Under the pieces are notes generated by a model. The model did not search any database. It was given only the letters and a program-made list of their open reading frames with translations, and was not told the origin of the DNA. A stretch of 25,179 bases of DNA from a virus, in IMG/VR virus record IMGVR_UViG_3300030380_001410, positions 19,224 to 44,402 of that record; one strand, written 5' to 3'. The number at the start of each line of letters is the position of its first letter. Position 1 is the first letter of the stretch. The position numbers and the translations under genes were made by a program. Shown one piece after another: positions 16,203 through 23,155 of this stretch.

Positions 16203-18407
16203 CTACTTAATTATTTTTGAAATACTTCCTTTATTGTCATATCTTTTAAAACCTAAAGGAACTGATTTTACTATTGTTTCTGCTACTGGTCTGTATCTAT
16301 GTTTGTTGCACGCCATTAAAGCTAAACCAGAGCTAATAGACGCATCGTGTTTTGTTCTGTTGTTTATATTAAACCTAGCCCAATCATTTAGCGTTTTTTG
16401 AAAATACATATTACCATAGCCTGTTTGTAATAAACCAACGTGAGACTCTATGTAAGTTTCTATAGCCGCAGCATGAGCTTGCTTCATATCTTCACTTGAG
16501 TTTGGTACTCCACCTATCTCTCTTTCTGTAACAGACAATTTTAATTTGTCTGGTCTGTTCATGGAGTAACCTCTATAACCTCTTCTTTTAAAATGATATA
16601 ATAATCTAGGTTTGTTATTCTCTGCTAGTATTGGCATGCCATAAAATACACAAGCCATTAATACATCTTCAAAAAATATCTCTGCCGTTTGAGGTCTAGA
16701 TATATATTCTAAAAAGAAATGATTTGATGGAGCATCTTCCATACTGAATTTAGTTAAACCATGTAATGCTCCGTTAGAACCTCTTCTGTCTACGGTTCCT
16801 GATATATCGTATGAGTCACACCCAAAAGCACCTATATGCTCGTTTCCAGGGTATTTAGCTCCTCTTTTTAATACTACATTATTTTGTAGATAAACTGGTG
16901 GAACCCAGCTAACTAAAAACCTACCATCATTGTTAGGATAAAAAATTACTTTAGTATCTTGTTGACCGTTTTCCCAACGAAAAGAACCTTTTGTTAATAT
17001 GTTAGTGTTCCTAATATCTTCGTTGTAATCTATTTGTTGATATATTTTTGTTAAATTAAACAATGAAGATTTTGCTTCATCTCTAAAAGCGTGTTGCTCT
17101 GTTCTTGGAAACTGTCTATAAAATTCGTTTAACGCCTCTTGATCTCCTTTTAAACCATCAACTTCATTTTGCCAATAGTTTATTACTCCTATTTTTATTA
17201 TATTTCCGTGAGGACCAGTGGTGTTTTCTTCTGGGTCTTCGAATACAGGTAAGCCATAAGAATCAATGTATCCTTCGTAGTTCCATTCCATAGGTATGAA
17301 CAAACTATATAGTCCCGAGCGAGTCTGTCCATTGGCGTTTCTTTTTGTAACGTCTGAGTCATAGTAAAGCTTTTTAAAATTTTCTCCACCTTTGTCTAGC
17401 GCGTTGCTAGTAGATCCCATCATACATTTACCTACTACTCTACTACCTAATCTTAGTGTGGTTTTCGTGACCCTCCAGTTGTTGAGGATGTTGTTCGGAC
17501 GCTCCCATTTACCGCTCTCATCGTGGACGAGGAGTTTGAGTTTCTCACCATCGTAGGAGTTATCACCTGTGTTCTTCCAGTCGATTGTGGTGTCCAATCC
17601 CTGTAACTGCGGTAAGGTTTCATTTGCGGCAAGTTTACGTCTGGTGAACTTACTGGCAGGGACGCGGTAGGCAAGCTCGGTCTTTGGACGGTCCATTCCG
17701 TCCTGGATGGGTTTGAAAAAGAAAGGGTAGTTAACCGATATGGGTACCACCTTGTCTGTAAACATCGTCTTTGCATCAGGCCCAGACTTGGATAATATAC
17801 CATACCTACTGTCGCTTGATATGGTTGCCAAGTTAACCACCTCTCCTGAGGCCATAAACGAAAACCCAGAACGTCTGTTCTTAAGGTAACACATCCCATA
17901 GGATCGTGTATCTGCTTTGCAAGCTTCCCAAAAGATATAGAATAATCTATTTGCTTCCCTAAAGTCTGGTTTCCCAACATCAATCTTGGACCACTGCAGG
18001 TACATATAGTGAGTACCAGTAATGTAAGTAGCCACGTCTTTATTATAGAACCAAAACCCTTCTTCTCTTCGAGTAAATTCTTTATCGATGTAATCATACC
18101 ATTGCTCTTTGAATTCAACAGGGTAGTTTTCCCAGTCAAATCTAGTCTTAATATTTTTTAACTCTACAGGTATGTTAGTTCTTTCCCATTTATTAGAGCT
18201 AAACCTTTTTGTATCTTTTGGTTTAGGTAAAGCTATTTTAAGGTTTTGTATTTCATATATATCACCTATAGTACCGTCTTTACTTATAACAATGATGTCA
18301 TGATCTTCGTTATAACCGTATTCCCACTTTTTAGCTTTGTTAAACTTTTTTAAAATATGAGGTTTTACGTGATCTTCTAGTATATTATATAAATCTTGCT
18401 TGTACAT
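16203..18407 (-). CDS. terL: Terminase large subunit (packaging ATPase/nuclease)
   Basis: 734 aa. The ATPase domain has a degenerate Walker A (LKNRRSGFS, residues 175-183), a Walker B with catalytic acid (LLVHDE, 292-297), and a coupling motif (GSTSN, 331-335). The RNase H-like nuclease domain shows the first acidic residue in AFGCDSYD (Asp531), a middle region around EYISRPQTAEIFFED (567-581) with a possible acidic ligand Glu596, and the last in KHDASISSGLALMA (Asp689). It cuts concatemeric DNA and pumps it into the prohead through the portal. The N-terminal 120 residues are longer than in many TerL and hold no known motif. Its ATG shares one base with the upstream stop (TAATG). About 17460-18140 has unusually high GC and different codon use within an intact frame. 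Confidence 0.9.
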   Translation of the reverse strand: MYKQDLYNILEDHVKPHILKKFNKAKKWEYGYNEDHDIIVISKDGTIGDIYEIQNLKIALPKPKDTKRFSSNKWERTNIPVELKNIKTRFDWENYPVEFKEQWYDYIDKEFTRREEGFWFYNKDVATYITGTHYMYLQWSKIDVGKPDFREANRLFYIFWEACKADTRSYGMCYLKNRRSGFSFMASGEVVNLATISSDSRYGILSKSGPDAKTMFTDKVVPISVNYPFFFKPIQDGMDRPKTELAYRVPASKFTRRKLAANETLPQLQGLDTTIDWKNTGDNSYDGEKLKLLVHDESGKWERPNNILNNWRVTKTTLRLGSRVVGKCMMGSTSNALDKGGENFKKLYYDSDVTKRNANGQTRSGLYSLFIPMEWNYEGYIDSYGLPVFEDPEENTTGPHGNIIKIGVINYWQNEVDGLKGDQEALNEFYRQFPRTEQHAFRDEAKSSLFNLTKIYQQIDYNEDIRNTNILTKGSFRWENGQQDTKVIFYPNNDGRFLVSWVPPVYLQNNVVLKRGAKYPGNEHIGAFGCDSYDISGTVDRRGSNGALHGLTKFSMEDAPSNHFFLEYISRPQTAEIFFEDVLMACVFYGMPILAENNKPRLLYHFKRRGYRGYSMNRPDKLKLSVTEREIGGVPNSSEDMKQAHAAAIETYIESHVGLLQTGYGNMYFQKTLNDWARFNINNRTKHDASISSGLALMACNKHRYRPVAETIVKSVPLGFKRYDNKGSISKIIK
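17460..18140 (-). other. GC-rich, codon-shifted patch inside terL
   Basis: Hand count gives about 52% GC for 17461-17700 and about 49% for 17461-17880. Sampled lines elsewhere in the same gene give about 28-35%. The right-hand codon boundary is abrupt: residues 306-316 use AAC, ATC, CTC, GTC and ACC, while residues 317-326 use ACA, CTA, AGA, TTA, GTA and GGT. The upstream edge fades between about 17880 and 18140. The patch covers Walker A to just before the coupling motif. The frame stays open throughout. Confidence 0.75.
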
Positions 18408-18679
18408 TACTTAGATCTACCTTCTGCAAAACCTTTAAAAGTTTTTTCTTTTACTTTTTTAGGCTTTTCATTTAACATATTTTCCTCCTCTTGTATACGT
18501 TGAAGTATTTCAAACGCATCAAATATTGCTAATTTTTTTGTTGCTGCTGCGTTTTTTAAACGATCAGCAGATATATCATCATCTGAATCTACAATAGGTT
18601 CTTTAGCTACCTTTATTAATTCATCAACTGCTTTTTGCCCAGCTTGGATTATACTCTTCTTCGTTTCCTTTATATTCAT
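18407..18679 (-). CDS. Probable terminase small subunit
   Basis: 90 aa, helical and charged, directly upstream of terL with a one-base stop/start overlap. Residues 4-25 (KETKKSIIQAGQKAVDELIK) could form a helix-turn-helix-like or DNA-contact segment. Residues 39-66 (ADRLKNAAATKKLAIFDAFE, then ILQRIQEEENM) form an amphipathic helix suited to oligomerisation. The C-terminus is Lys-rich, as expected for contact with DNA or TerL. A small helical protein next to TerL is normally TerS, which recognises the packaging site and regulates TerL, but 90 aa is at the short end and no diagnostic motif exists. The first 56 bases of the gene overlap the end of the GroES-like gene in another frame. There is no later Met until residue 68, so the overlap appears real. 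Confidence 0.5.
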   Translation of the reverse strand: MNIKETKKSIIQAGQKAVDELIKVAKEPIVDSDDDISADRLKNAAATKKLAIFDAFEILQRIQEEENMLNEKPKKVKEKTFKGFAEGRSK

Positions 18680-19229
18680 ATTTAATTAAAATGTCGTCTA
18701 CGTGTAAACAATAAAGACGCGTGTTATCTATTATAAACTCAAACTCTCTATTACTTGCTACGCCCACAAGGTCTCCCTCGCTTATTCCCTGCACTTCTAA
18801 GAGCTTATTACCATATTTAAGTATACCAATATTCTTTTGTTCTTTTTCTAGCGTTAGAGAGCTTTTGTCTTTTATGGGTATTATAAAACATCTATCACCA
18901 AAAGAGTTCCATTTATTTTCTTTTTTATATAAATATATTTGATCTGGTTGACAAAAGAAAAGATCGTTTGTAAATTTTTTACTACTATCAACAGCTTCGT
19001 TTTTCATGTTGTAGTATCTTCTAAAAACGTTATGATGTATTATTATTTCGTCACCTTTATTTATAGCTGTATCAAAAGCTTTGGGAACACTTATAACAAT
19101 AGCTCTTCTACTTATAAACTTAAATGACTCAATACTTGTGTTTAATATTAAATCTTTGTTGTTTATTTTTATAGAGTTATCATACCTGTCGTCAATAGGT
19201 TTAACTAAAAAATTCCAAACACTTTGCAT
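18624..19229 (-). CDS. GroES-like co-chaperonin candidate
   Basis: 201 aa, about twice the length of bacterial GroES (about 97 aa). Residues 38-75 contain SRRAIVISVPKAFDTAINKG followed by DEIIIHHNVF, which parallels the GroES pattern of a V-x-V-G strand, a mobile-loop region and K-x-GD-V-(I/V). The C-terminal part has ISEGDLVGVASNREFEFIID then NTRLYCLHVDDILIKYE, which matches the closing GroES block (K-D-G-x-Y--(V/L)-x--DIL). The middle third is an insertion with KKENKWNSFGDRCFIIPI. The tail is EYKGNEEEYNPSWAKSS. If correct, it would cap host GroEL and help fold the phage capsid protein, as T4 gp31 does. Its place next to the terminase genes fits an assembly role. The start overlaps the previous stop (TAATG). 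Another barrel fold is possible. Confidence 0.6.
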   Translation of the reverse strand: MQSVWNFLVKPIDDRYDNSIKINNKDLILNTSIESFKFISRRAIVISVPKAFDTAINKGDEIIIHHNVFRRYYNMKNEAVDSSKKFTNDLFFCQPDQIYLYKKENKWNSFGDRCFIIPIKDKSSLTLEKEQKNIGILKYGNKLLEVQGISEGDLVGVASNREFEFIIDNTRLYCLHVDDILIKYEYKGNEEEYNPSWAKSS

Positions 19230-19453
19230 TAATACTGTAGATCATACTCAACGGATATAGCCATGTTAGAATTAAATTTTTTCCATGGCAAAACCTCGTT
19301 GTTTTTCTTTATATAAATGTTATAAGAGTTATCATCATCAAGTAAGATGTCAGATATAGTGTGACCACCATAAACCTCTTGACCTACAGAATAATGCATT
19401 GCATCATTTTTGTAATCAGAGCCTATGCTGATTTTTCTAATTTTACTTTCCAT
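19229..19453 (-). CDS. Small conserved-looking phage protein, unknown function
   Basis: 74 aa, soluble, mixed charge. It contains KISIGSDYKNDAMHYSVGQE (residues 8-27) and ends PWKKFNSNMAISVEYDLQY. It looks like a small beta-rich domain. I believe similar short proteins occur beside terminase genes in marine phage genomes, but no function is known to me. Its stop shares one base with the start of the GroES-like gene and its start overlaps the preceding coiled-coil gene by 11 bases, so the three are probably translated as a coupled unit. Confidence 0.65.
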   Translation of the reverse strand: MESKIRKISIGSDYKNDAMHYSVGQEVYGGHTISDILLDDDNSYNIYIKKNNEVLPWKKFNSNMAISVEYDLQY

Positions 19454-19682
19454 CTTCTTTTTCGATCGCAGTATAAGTACCGTCTTCTAAATTTATATTT
19501 ACAGCACCGTACTCTTTTTCTAATTCTTTTTTAGTCTCTTCGATCTCTTCGTTTAAAGCTCCTATTCTATGTAGCAATGAATGTTTTTGTGATTCTAAAC
19601 CACCTATTCCTACTAAGAATTCTTTTAATGTTTCTTGTTGTTTTACAACTTTTTCTAGTTCTGCTTTTTTTATTTTAGCCAT
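19443..19682 (-). CDS. Small coiled-coil protein
   Basis: 79 aa. Residues 5-60 are a nearly continuous charged helix with heptad-like spacing of Leu, Val and Ile (KKAELEKVVKQQETLKEFLV, then IGALNEEIEETKKELEKEYG). The end is a short acidic tail with INLEDGTYTAIEKEDGK. No signal peptide, membrane anchor or lipobox is seen, so it is not an obvious spanin. It overlaps the next gene by 11 bases. Possible roles are a packaging accessory or a scaffold-like helper; none is supported beyond context. Confidence 0.65.
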   Translation of the reverse strand: MAKIKKAELEKVVKQQETLKEFLVGIGGLESQKHSLLHRIGALNEEIEETKKELEKEYGAVNINLEDGTYTAIEKEDGK

Positions 19683-19708
19683 TTTATTAAATTTAATTAG
19701 TTACTCTA

Positions 19709-20167
19709 TTATTTATTATTACCTATACTTTTAAACTTTTCCGCTCCACGTGAACCAAAGTAGGCTACGTAAACAGTTATAAGTAATGATTTTAGCAAAT
19801 CAATCCAACCACTATCAATACCAAACTCTATATTAAAGCTGTCTAATAGTATAAAAATTATTAATGATATTGTTAAAAATATCAAAGTCATAGGCCTAGT
19901 ATTTTTACTAAGCCATGAATCTGATTTCATATCGCTGTTCCAGCGTTTACTTATCTCTTGAGCTTCAACTATATCTTGCTCTAATAGTTTTAACGCTATA
20001 ACTTTATCTTGTTGAGGTAGTTCTTTGTCATCAGATATTAAATTTTTAATAACACCTAGTAAACCTTTATCTGGCATCACGTCTCCTATGGCATTTACAA
20101 GACCTGATTTACCTAACAAAAATTGACCTACTTTAGTATCCCTAAATTTTTTTTTCTTATCTGACAT
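19709..20167 (-). CDS. Holin candidate, GTA 3TM holin-like
   Basis: 152 aa. Residues 1-90 are soluble and charged, with a W-N-SDM---SWL---TRP pattern (residues 76-92). Hydrophobic segments follow at about 92-110 (PMTLIFLTISLIIFILLDS) and 121-137 (WIDLLKSLLITVYVAYF), with a closing FGSRGAEKFKS. The RP-x-T-L---LT block and the YFGSRG-EK end match what I know of the 'holin of 3TMs, for gene-transfer release' family (Pfam GTA_holin_3TM). Such proteins sit in the inner membrane and time lysis. Unlike classical lysis cassettes it is about 3.6 kb from the endolysin candidate. Its start shares one base with the upstream stop (TAATG). Two membrane segments are clear and the third is not obvious. Confidence 0.65.
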   Translation of the reverse strand: MSDKKKKFRDTKVGQFLLGKSGLVNAIGDVMPDKGLLGVIKNLISDDKELPQQDKVIALKLLEQDIVEAQEISKRWNSDMKSDSWLSKNTRPMTLIFLTISLIIFILLDSFNIEFGIDSGWIDLLKSLLITVYVAYFGSRGAEKFKSIGNNK

Positions 20168-20364
20168 TACATTTTCTTTTCTACAACATACTTTGCTCCT
20201 GGAAATATATAATCATAACCAGGATACATTACTTTAGTATATCCTCTATCATCAGTGCCAATTACTTTAAAATCAACACCTTTCATAGTTATATTACCTC
20301 CGGGAATAACGTTATATGGTTTGTTAACATCGGGACTATTTTTTTTATAACCCTTAGTACTCAT
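20167..20364 (-). CDS. Small hypothetical phage protein, 65 aa
   Basis: The ATG at 20364 gives 65 aa; a GTG at 20376 could add four residues but overlaps the upstream gene, and the ATG lies one base after the upstream stop, so I chose the ATG. The core is NVIPGGNITMKGVDFKVIGT followed by an MYPGYDYIFPGAKYVVE segment. Pro/Gly/Tyr-rich short proteins of this type are, to my knowledge, frequent in marine phage late regions without known function. It ends one base into the holin candidate's start codon, so it is translationally coupled to it. Confidence 0.65.
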   Translation of the reverse strand: MSTKGYKKNSPDVNKPYNVIPGGNITMKGVDFKVIGTDDRGYTKVMYPGYDYIFPGAKYVVEKKM

Positions 20365-20365
20365 A

Positions 20366-21685
20366 TTATTTTTCACAAGGAGGACAAGGAGGGCAATTAC
20401 CTTTACGTACGTTTCTCGCTGTCTTCTTCTTTTTTATTTTATCTTTTGTTTTATCAACAAAATCACCTACAATTTTACCGATTTTAGGTAATTTAATTTT
20501 AGGTCCTTTAACTTTAGCATCAATATCAGCATCAACACTAACTTTAACACCTCGCTTTTTCTTTTTAGTAAGATCATCAGATGACTCGGTAGATGATGTT
20601 GATGTTGTTGAAGGTGTAACTTTAGTTTCATCATTAGTCATGTAGCTTAGTGTACCTCCAAAAGATGAACTGTTTTGACCCTCAATATCTTGTTTTGGTT
20701 TGTGAAAACCTTGACAAGTTGGATCATTTGGTCTATCTTTACATCTAGCTTTTTCTGATTTATATCTATCATATACTTTTCCACCTATCTCATGAGCTTT
20801 TGGTCCACCAGAACTTTCAGGTACTTCGAAAGGATCTTGATTTACGTTAGTTCTTGTACCACTACCATAATCAACCTTTACGTTTTCTTTAGTAGTATTT
20901 ATAGGATTTGGATTTGACATTTGCATAATCTTAGCCACACCACTTCCTTCAGAAGATGCTAAAGCCATGATGTTGCTTTTCATTTGGTAACCCATACCAC
21001 TATTCATACCTACTTTAGCTTCAACTTTTCTAAAACCTGAATTAATAAGTTCTTGGTTTCTCTTGTTAAATGCATCTTCGTTTTCAAACGTTTCTGTTTT
21101 TTCCACACCTGGTATAACTTCTGATTTTTCTGGAGTAACTGTAGTTACTTTACTAATTGTTTTTCTAGCAACTGGTTTTACTACTTCAGTTCTTGGACTT
21201 ACAGTAGCGTCAACATCGGCATCAATTCTAATTCCAGTTTTTTCAGGAGTTTTAGCATTTGAAACCGCAACTGCTTTATTACCTCTAATTCTTCTTTTCT
21301 TTTTATTACCAACCGCAATACCTTGTTCTTGACTAGTTGTTACGGTTTGACCTTGATCGTTAACCATAGTAGAAGATGTAAATCCTCCATCAGCTAACTT
21401 GTTAGCAGCGTCTCTCATAGCTTTTCTACCGCCACTATAAAGATTTTTAACATTGTTACCAGCTGCAACATTGTTAACACCGTCAATAGCTCCAGCTGTA
21501 ACTTTACCGTCTTTAATTAATACGCTACCAGTTCCTTTTAATCCTTTTCGTATTTCTTTTTTAGCTTGAAAATACTTTTTTTCTCTTTGTCTTTGCTCTT
21601 TGTTTCCAAATATTCTTCGAGCAAAGTTGCTTAATTGTTTAGGACCATCGGATGGTTCCATGTGTCCTTTCATTTTAAATGCCAT
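20366..21685 (-). CDS. Long disordered, basic protein with C-terminal CPPCPPC cluster
   Basis: 439 aa from the ATG at 21685. A longer frame to 21757 exists, but it would overlap the upstream gene, and MAFKMKGHMEP matches the N-terminal style of a neighbour. The protein is rich in Lys, Thr, Ser and Asn with few hydrophobic segments, so it is probably disordered. Two similar short units are present: IRIDADVDATVSPRTEV (about residues 145-165) and VSVDADIDAKVKGPKIK (about 385-405). The C-terminus is strongly basic and ends NCPPCPPCEK, a Cys-Pro cluster that could bind metal or form disulphides. It may be a virion-internal or DNA-associated protein. No family is recognised. Confidence 0.65.
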   Translation of the reverse strand: MAFKMKGHMEPSDGPKQLSNFARRIFGNKEQRQREKKYFQAKKEIRKGLKGTGSVLIKDGKVTAGAIDGVNNVAAGNNVKNLYSGGRKAMRDAANKLADGGFTSSTMVNDQGQTVTTSQEQGIAVGNKKKRRIRGNKAVAVSNAKTPEKTGIRIDADVDATVSPRTEVVKPVARKTISKVTTVTPEKSEVIPGVEKTETFENEDAFNKRNQELINSGFRKVEAKVGMNSGMGYQMKSNIMALASSEGSGVAKIMQMSNPNPINTTKENVKVDYGSGTRTNVNQDPFEVPESSGGPKAHEIGGKVYDRYKSEKARCKDRPNDPTCQGFHKPKQDIEGQNSSSFGGTLSYMTNDETKVTPSTTSTSSTESSDDLTKKKKRGVKVSVDADIDAKVKGPKIKLPKIGKIVGDFVDKTKDKIKKKKTARNVRKGNCPPCPPCEK

Positions 21686-21695
21686 AGTTTTAATT

Positions 21696-22046
21696 TTATA
21701 CGTTATATTTATTGTCTTTGTACTTAGTTCCAGAAAGCTGATAAGCCTGAGCCTCATAGCCTAGTTTTTTTGGATCACCAGACATAGCTCTGGCACTATG
21801 CTTAGGTATAGTTTCACCACGCCAATATATATTATTATCGTCGTAATCTAAATCCCCAGATTTCATTTGAGCAACATGAACTTTTTCATGACCTTCTACT
21901 TCTTTATGAAATTTAGGATCTAGTTTGTCATTAAGTATTATCACTTGATTTTTAAGTGATTCACCTAATACACCAGGCCCTAAGTCTCTCTCATAAACAG
22001 GTGTGTTATCTTCCTCGTATGGAGGATTAGTTAACTTAAAAGCCAT
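21696..22046 (-). CDS. Minimal HExxH zinc metallopeptidase candidate
   Basis: 116 aa. It holds a clear HExxH motif, GHEKVHVAQ at residues 52-60 (His53, Glu54, His57), preceded by a helix-forming KFHKEVE segment. A possible third ligand is Glu98 in LGYEAQAYQ, matching the HExxH...E spacing of small gluzincins. The middle has a DLDYDDNNIYWRGETIPKHS segment. The N-terminus MAFKLTNPPYEED resembles the MAFKMKG start of the next gene. There is no signal peptide or membrane segment, so it acts in the cytoplasm or is packaged in the virion. It could cut a virion precursor, a host protein or peptidoglycan crosslinks; alternatively it is an inactive metal-binding relative. The genes around it are small late genes. 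Confidence 0.6.
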   Translation of the reverse strand: MAFKLTNPPYEEDNTPVYERDLGPGVLGESLKNQVIILNDKLDPKFHKEVEGHEKVHVAQMKSGDLDYDDNNIYWRGETIPKHSARAMSGDPKKLGYEAQAYQLSGTKYKDNKYNV

Positions 22047-22047
22047 A

Positions 22048-22206
22048 TTACTTTCTTTTAAATGGTATCATTCTGTTTAAAGCTTCTTTTCTAGACTCGC
22101 AACCACACGGTATATTTAAACCGTTTGACAACATATCAACGGCAGCCTTAATACCGGTTGGCCTAGTTATTTTATTTTCAATAAAATCTCCTAAACCTCT
22201 ATCCAT
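22048..22206 (-). CDS. Small 52-aa protein with Cys-Gly-Cys motif
   Basis: The minus-strand frame from ATG at 22206 to TAA at 22048-22050 encodes 52 aa. It begins MDRGLGDFIENKITRPTGIK and ends NRMIPFKRK, with NIPCGCESRKEALN between. The start shares one base with the stop of the upstream gene (TAATG), and only one base separates its stop from the next start. This strongly supports a real gene despite its size. I believe short phage proteins with a GLGD----ITK-TGIK start and a CGC--R---LN---P(F/Y) end recur in Bacteroidota and marine phages, function unknown. The CGC pair could bind a metal ion. Confidence 0.7.
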   Translation of the reverse strand: MDRGLGDFIENKITRPTGIKAAVDMLSNGLNIPCGCESRKEALNRMIPFKRK

Positions 22207-22406
22207 TACGCTCCTTTTTTATCAGGGTTTTGATCTGAAACAATCGGCATATCTCTAAAATATCTATTACTTGACATGTGTTTAGATATTTGGCAACCGC
22301 CCATCATGTTTACTCCTTCACCATACATACCTACTTTTCCCTTGCTGTGACCTACTCCATGCTGTGGTCCACAGTGTGCTATATTACTATCGTTTTTATA
22401 AGCCAT
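22206..22406 (-). CDS. Small Gly/His/Cys/Met-rich protein
   Basis: 66 aa with two Cys (12, 38), four His (11, 16, 20, 43) and several Met, rich in Gly. Key blocks are HCGPQHGVGHSKGKVGMYGE and MGGCQISKHM. The SKGKVGMYGE and GCQISK pieces recur in altered form (GKGKVGIVGE, GMQVSK) in the 73-aa protein at 24247-24468, so the two are probably paralogues. Its His/Cys content suggests metal binding, but the paralogue lacks both Cys. Its stop overlaps the next start by one base. Confidence 0.6.
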   Translation of the reverse strand: MAYKNDSNIAHCGPQHGVGHSKGKVGMYGEGVNMMGGCQISKHMSSNRYFRDMPIVSDQNPDKKGA

Positions 22407-22416
22407 AATTTATTTA

Positions 22417-22692
22417 TTAGTGATGTGATTCATCATATTTAACATCGCCAGCTAATTTAGAAATATGCTTTTCATCAGCTGTCATTTTCTCGTCGCTGTG
22501 TCCGTGGTGAGCATCATATAGTACATCTCTTTTAAGATAGTCCATATGAGCTTTATCATCTCTTTCAGCAGCGGCAGCATTACAATCTGTTACACGGGTG
22601 TGACCGTGCTGATCGTGTTTTGCATAATGCGGGTGATTACCCGTGTATTTTCCATAATGACCTTTTTCGTAGTCACAACAAGATTTATCCAT
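22417..22692 (-). CDS. His-rich small protein, possible metal binder
   Basis: 91 aa containing 13 His (about 14%), three Cys (5, 6, 37) and many Asp and Tyr. His clusters are NHPHYAKHDQHGH (residues 19-31), AHHGH (61-65) and a terminal HH. The C-terminal part, MTADEKHISKLAGDVKYDE, looks like a separate conserved helical segment, while the N-terminal part is low complexity. No signal peptide or membrane helix. His-rich stretches bind Ni, Zn, Cu or Fe. In a late phage operon this may mean a metal-binding virion protein or a metal store. Function is inferred from composition only. It lies 10 bases from each neighbour. Confidence 0.6.
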   Translation of the reverse strand: MDKSCCDYEKGHYGKYTGNHPHYAKHDQHGHTRVTDCNAAAAERDDKAHMDYLKRDVLYDAHHGHSDEKMTADEKHISKLAGDVKYDESHH

Positions 22693-22702
22693 AATTATAT
22701 TT

Positions 22703-23155
22703 TTACTTTGTTAGTTTTCCAACTCCTTTTTTTGCGGCTTGTTTCGCAACTAGTTTAGCAAATCCTCTAGAAAATAATTTAACAGCTCCTTTGCCTCCTA
22801 CTAAATCTAAAGCGCCACTACCAGTAGTTAAGTGTGGGTTGCTTGGTCCACTCACGTTGTGTACAAACCTTTGACCTAATGTTTTTAATTTACTCATAAT
22901 ACCACCTCCTTCTTCAAATTGAGGAGTATTAGCCACGTGATCTTTATATTCTTGTAAACCAGGTACTAAATGTGTAAGTGATCTTAACTCACCTTGAGGT
23001 TTAACTTCAGTTGTGTTATTAGGAGAATCTCCATATGAAAACATATTAACACCTTTCATTTTAAAACCTATACTAGTCTGTCTTGGGGCGCAACTACCTT
23101 TTGAATAAGCAGCTTTACCAGGTACTGGCTTGTAGTTAGACCAACATCTACCCAT
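22703..23155 (-). CDS. Hypothetical small virion-like protein with FKMKG motif
   Basis: 150 aa. The N-terminus is GRCWSNYKPVPGKAAYSKG with two Cys, followed by SIGFKMKGVNMFSYGDSP (about residues 28-45). The FKMKG core also starts the 439-aa protein at 20366-21685. The centre contains SLTHLVPGLQEYKDHVANTP and the C-terminus is basic and Ala/Lys/Leu/Val-rich (RGFAKLVAKQAAKKGVGKLT), likely an amphipathic helix that could touch membrane or DNA. No enzyme motif is visible. Its start shares one base with the upstream stop. It is probably made late and may be packaged. Confidence 0.6.
   Translation of the reverse strand: MGRCWSNYKPVPGKAAYSKGSCAPRQTSIGFKMKGVNMFSYGDSPNNTTEVKPQGELRSLTHLVPGLQEYKDHVANTPQFEEGGGIMSKLKTLGQRFVHNVSGPSNPHLTTGSGALDLVGGKGAVKLFSRGFAKLVAKQAAKKGVGKLTK

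Noticed and set aside
17453-18139. Long open frame overlapping terL on the same strand (228 codons)
   Set aside because: It lies in another frame of terL; its openness is explained by the GC-rich patch, its composition is not protein-like, and terL motifs are intact in the true frame.
20365-20376. GTG start adding four residues to the 65-aa protein
   Set aside because: It overlaps the upstream gene; the ATG one base after the upstream stop fits local spacing better.
21686-21757. Longer start for the 439-aa protein
   Set aside because: The extra 24 residues overlap the zincin gene and the internal MAFKMKG start matches the neighbour's start style and gap size.
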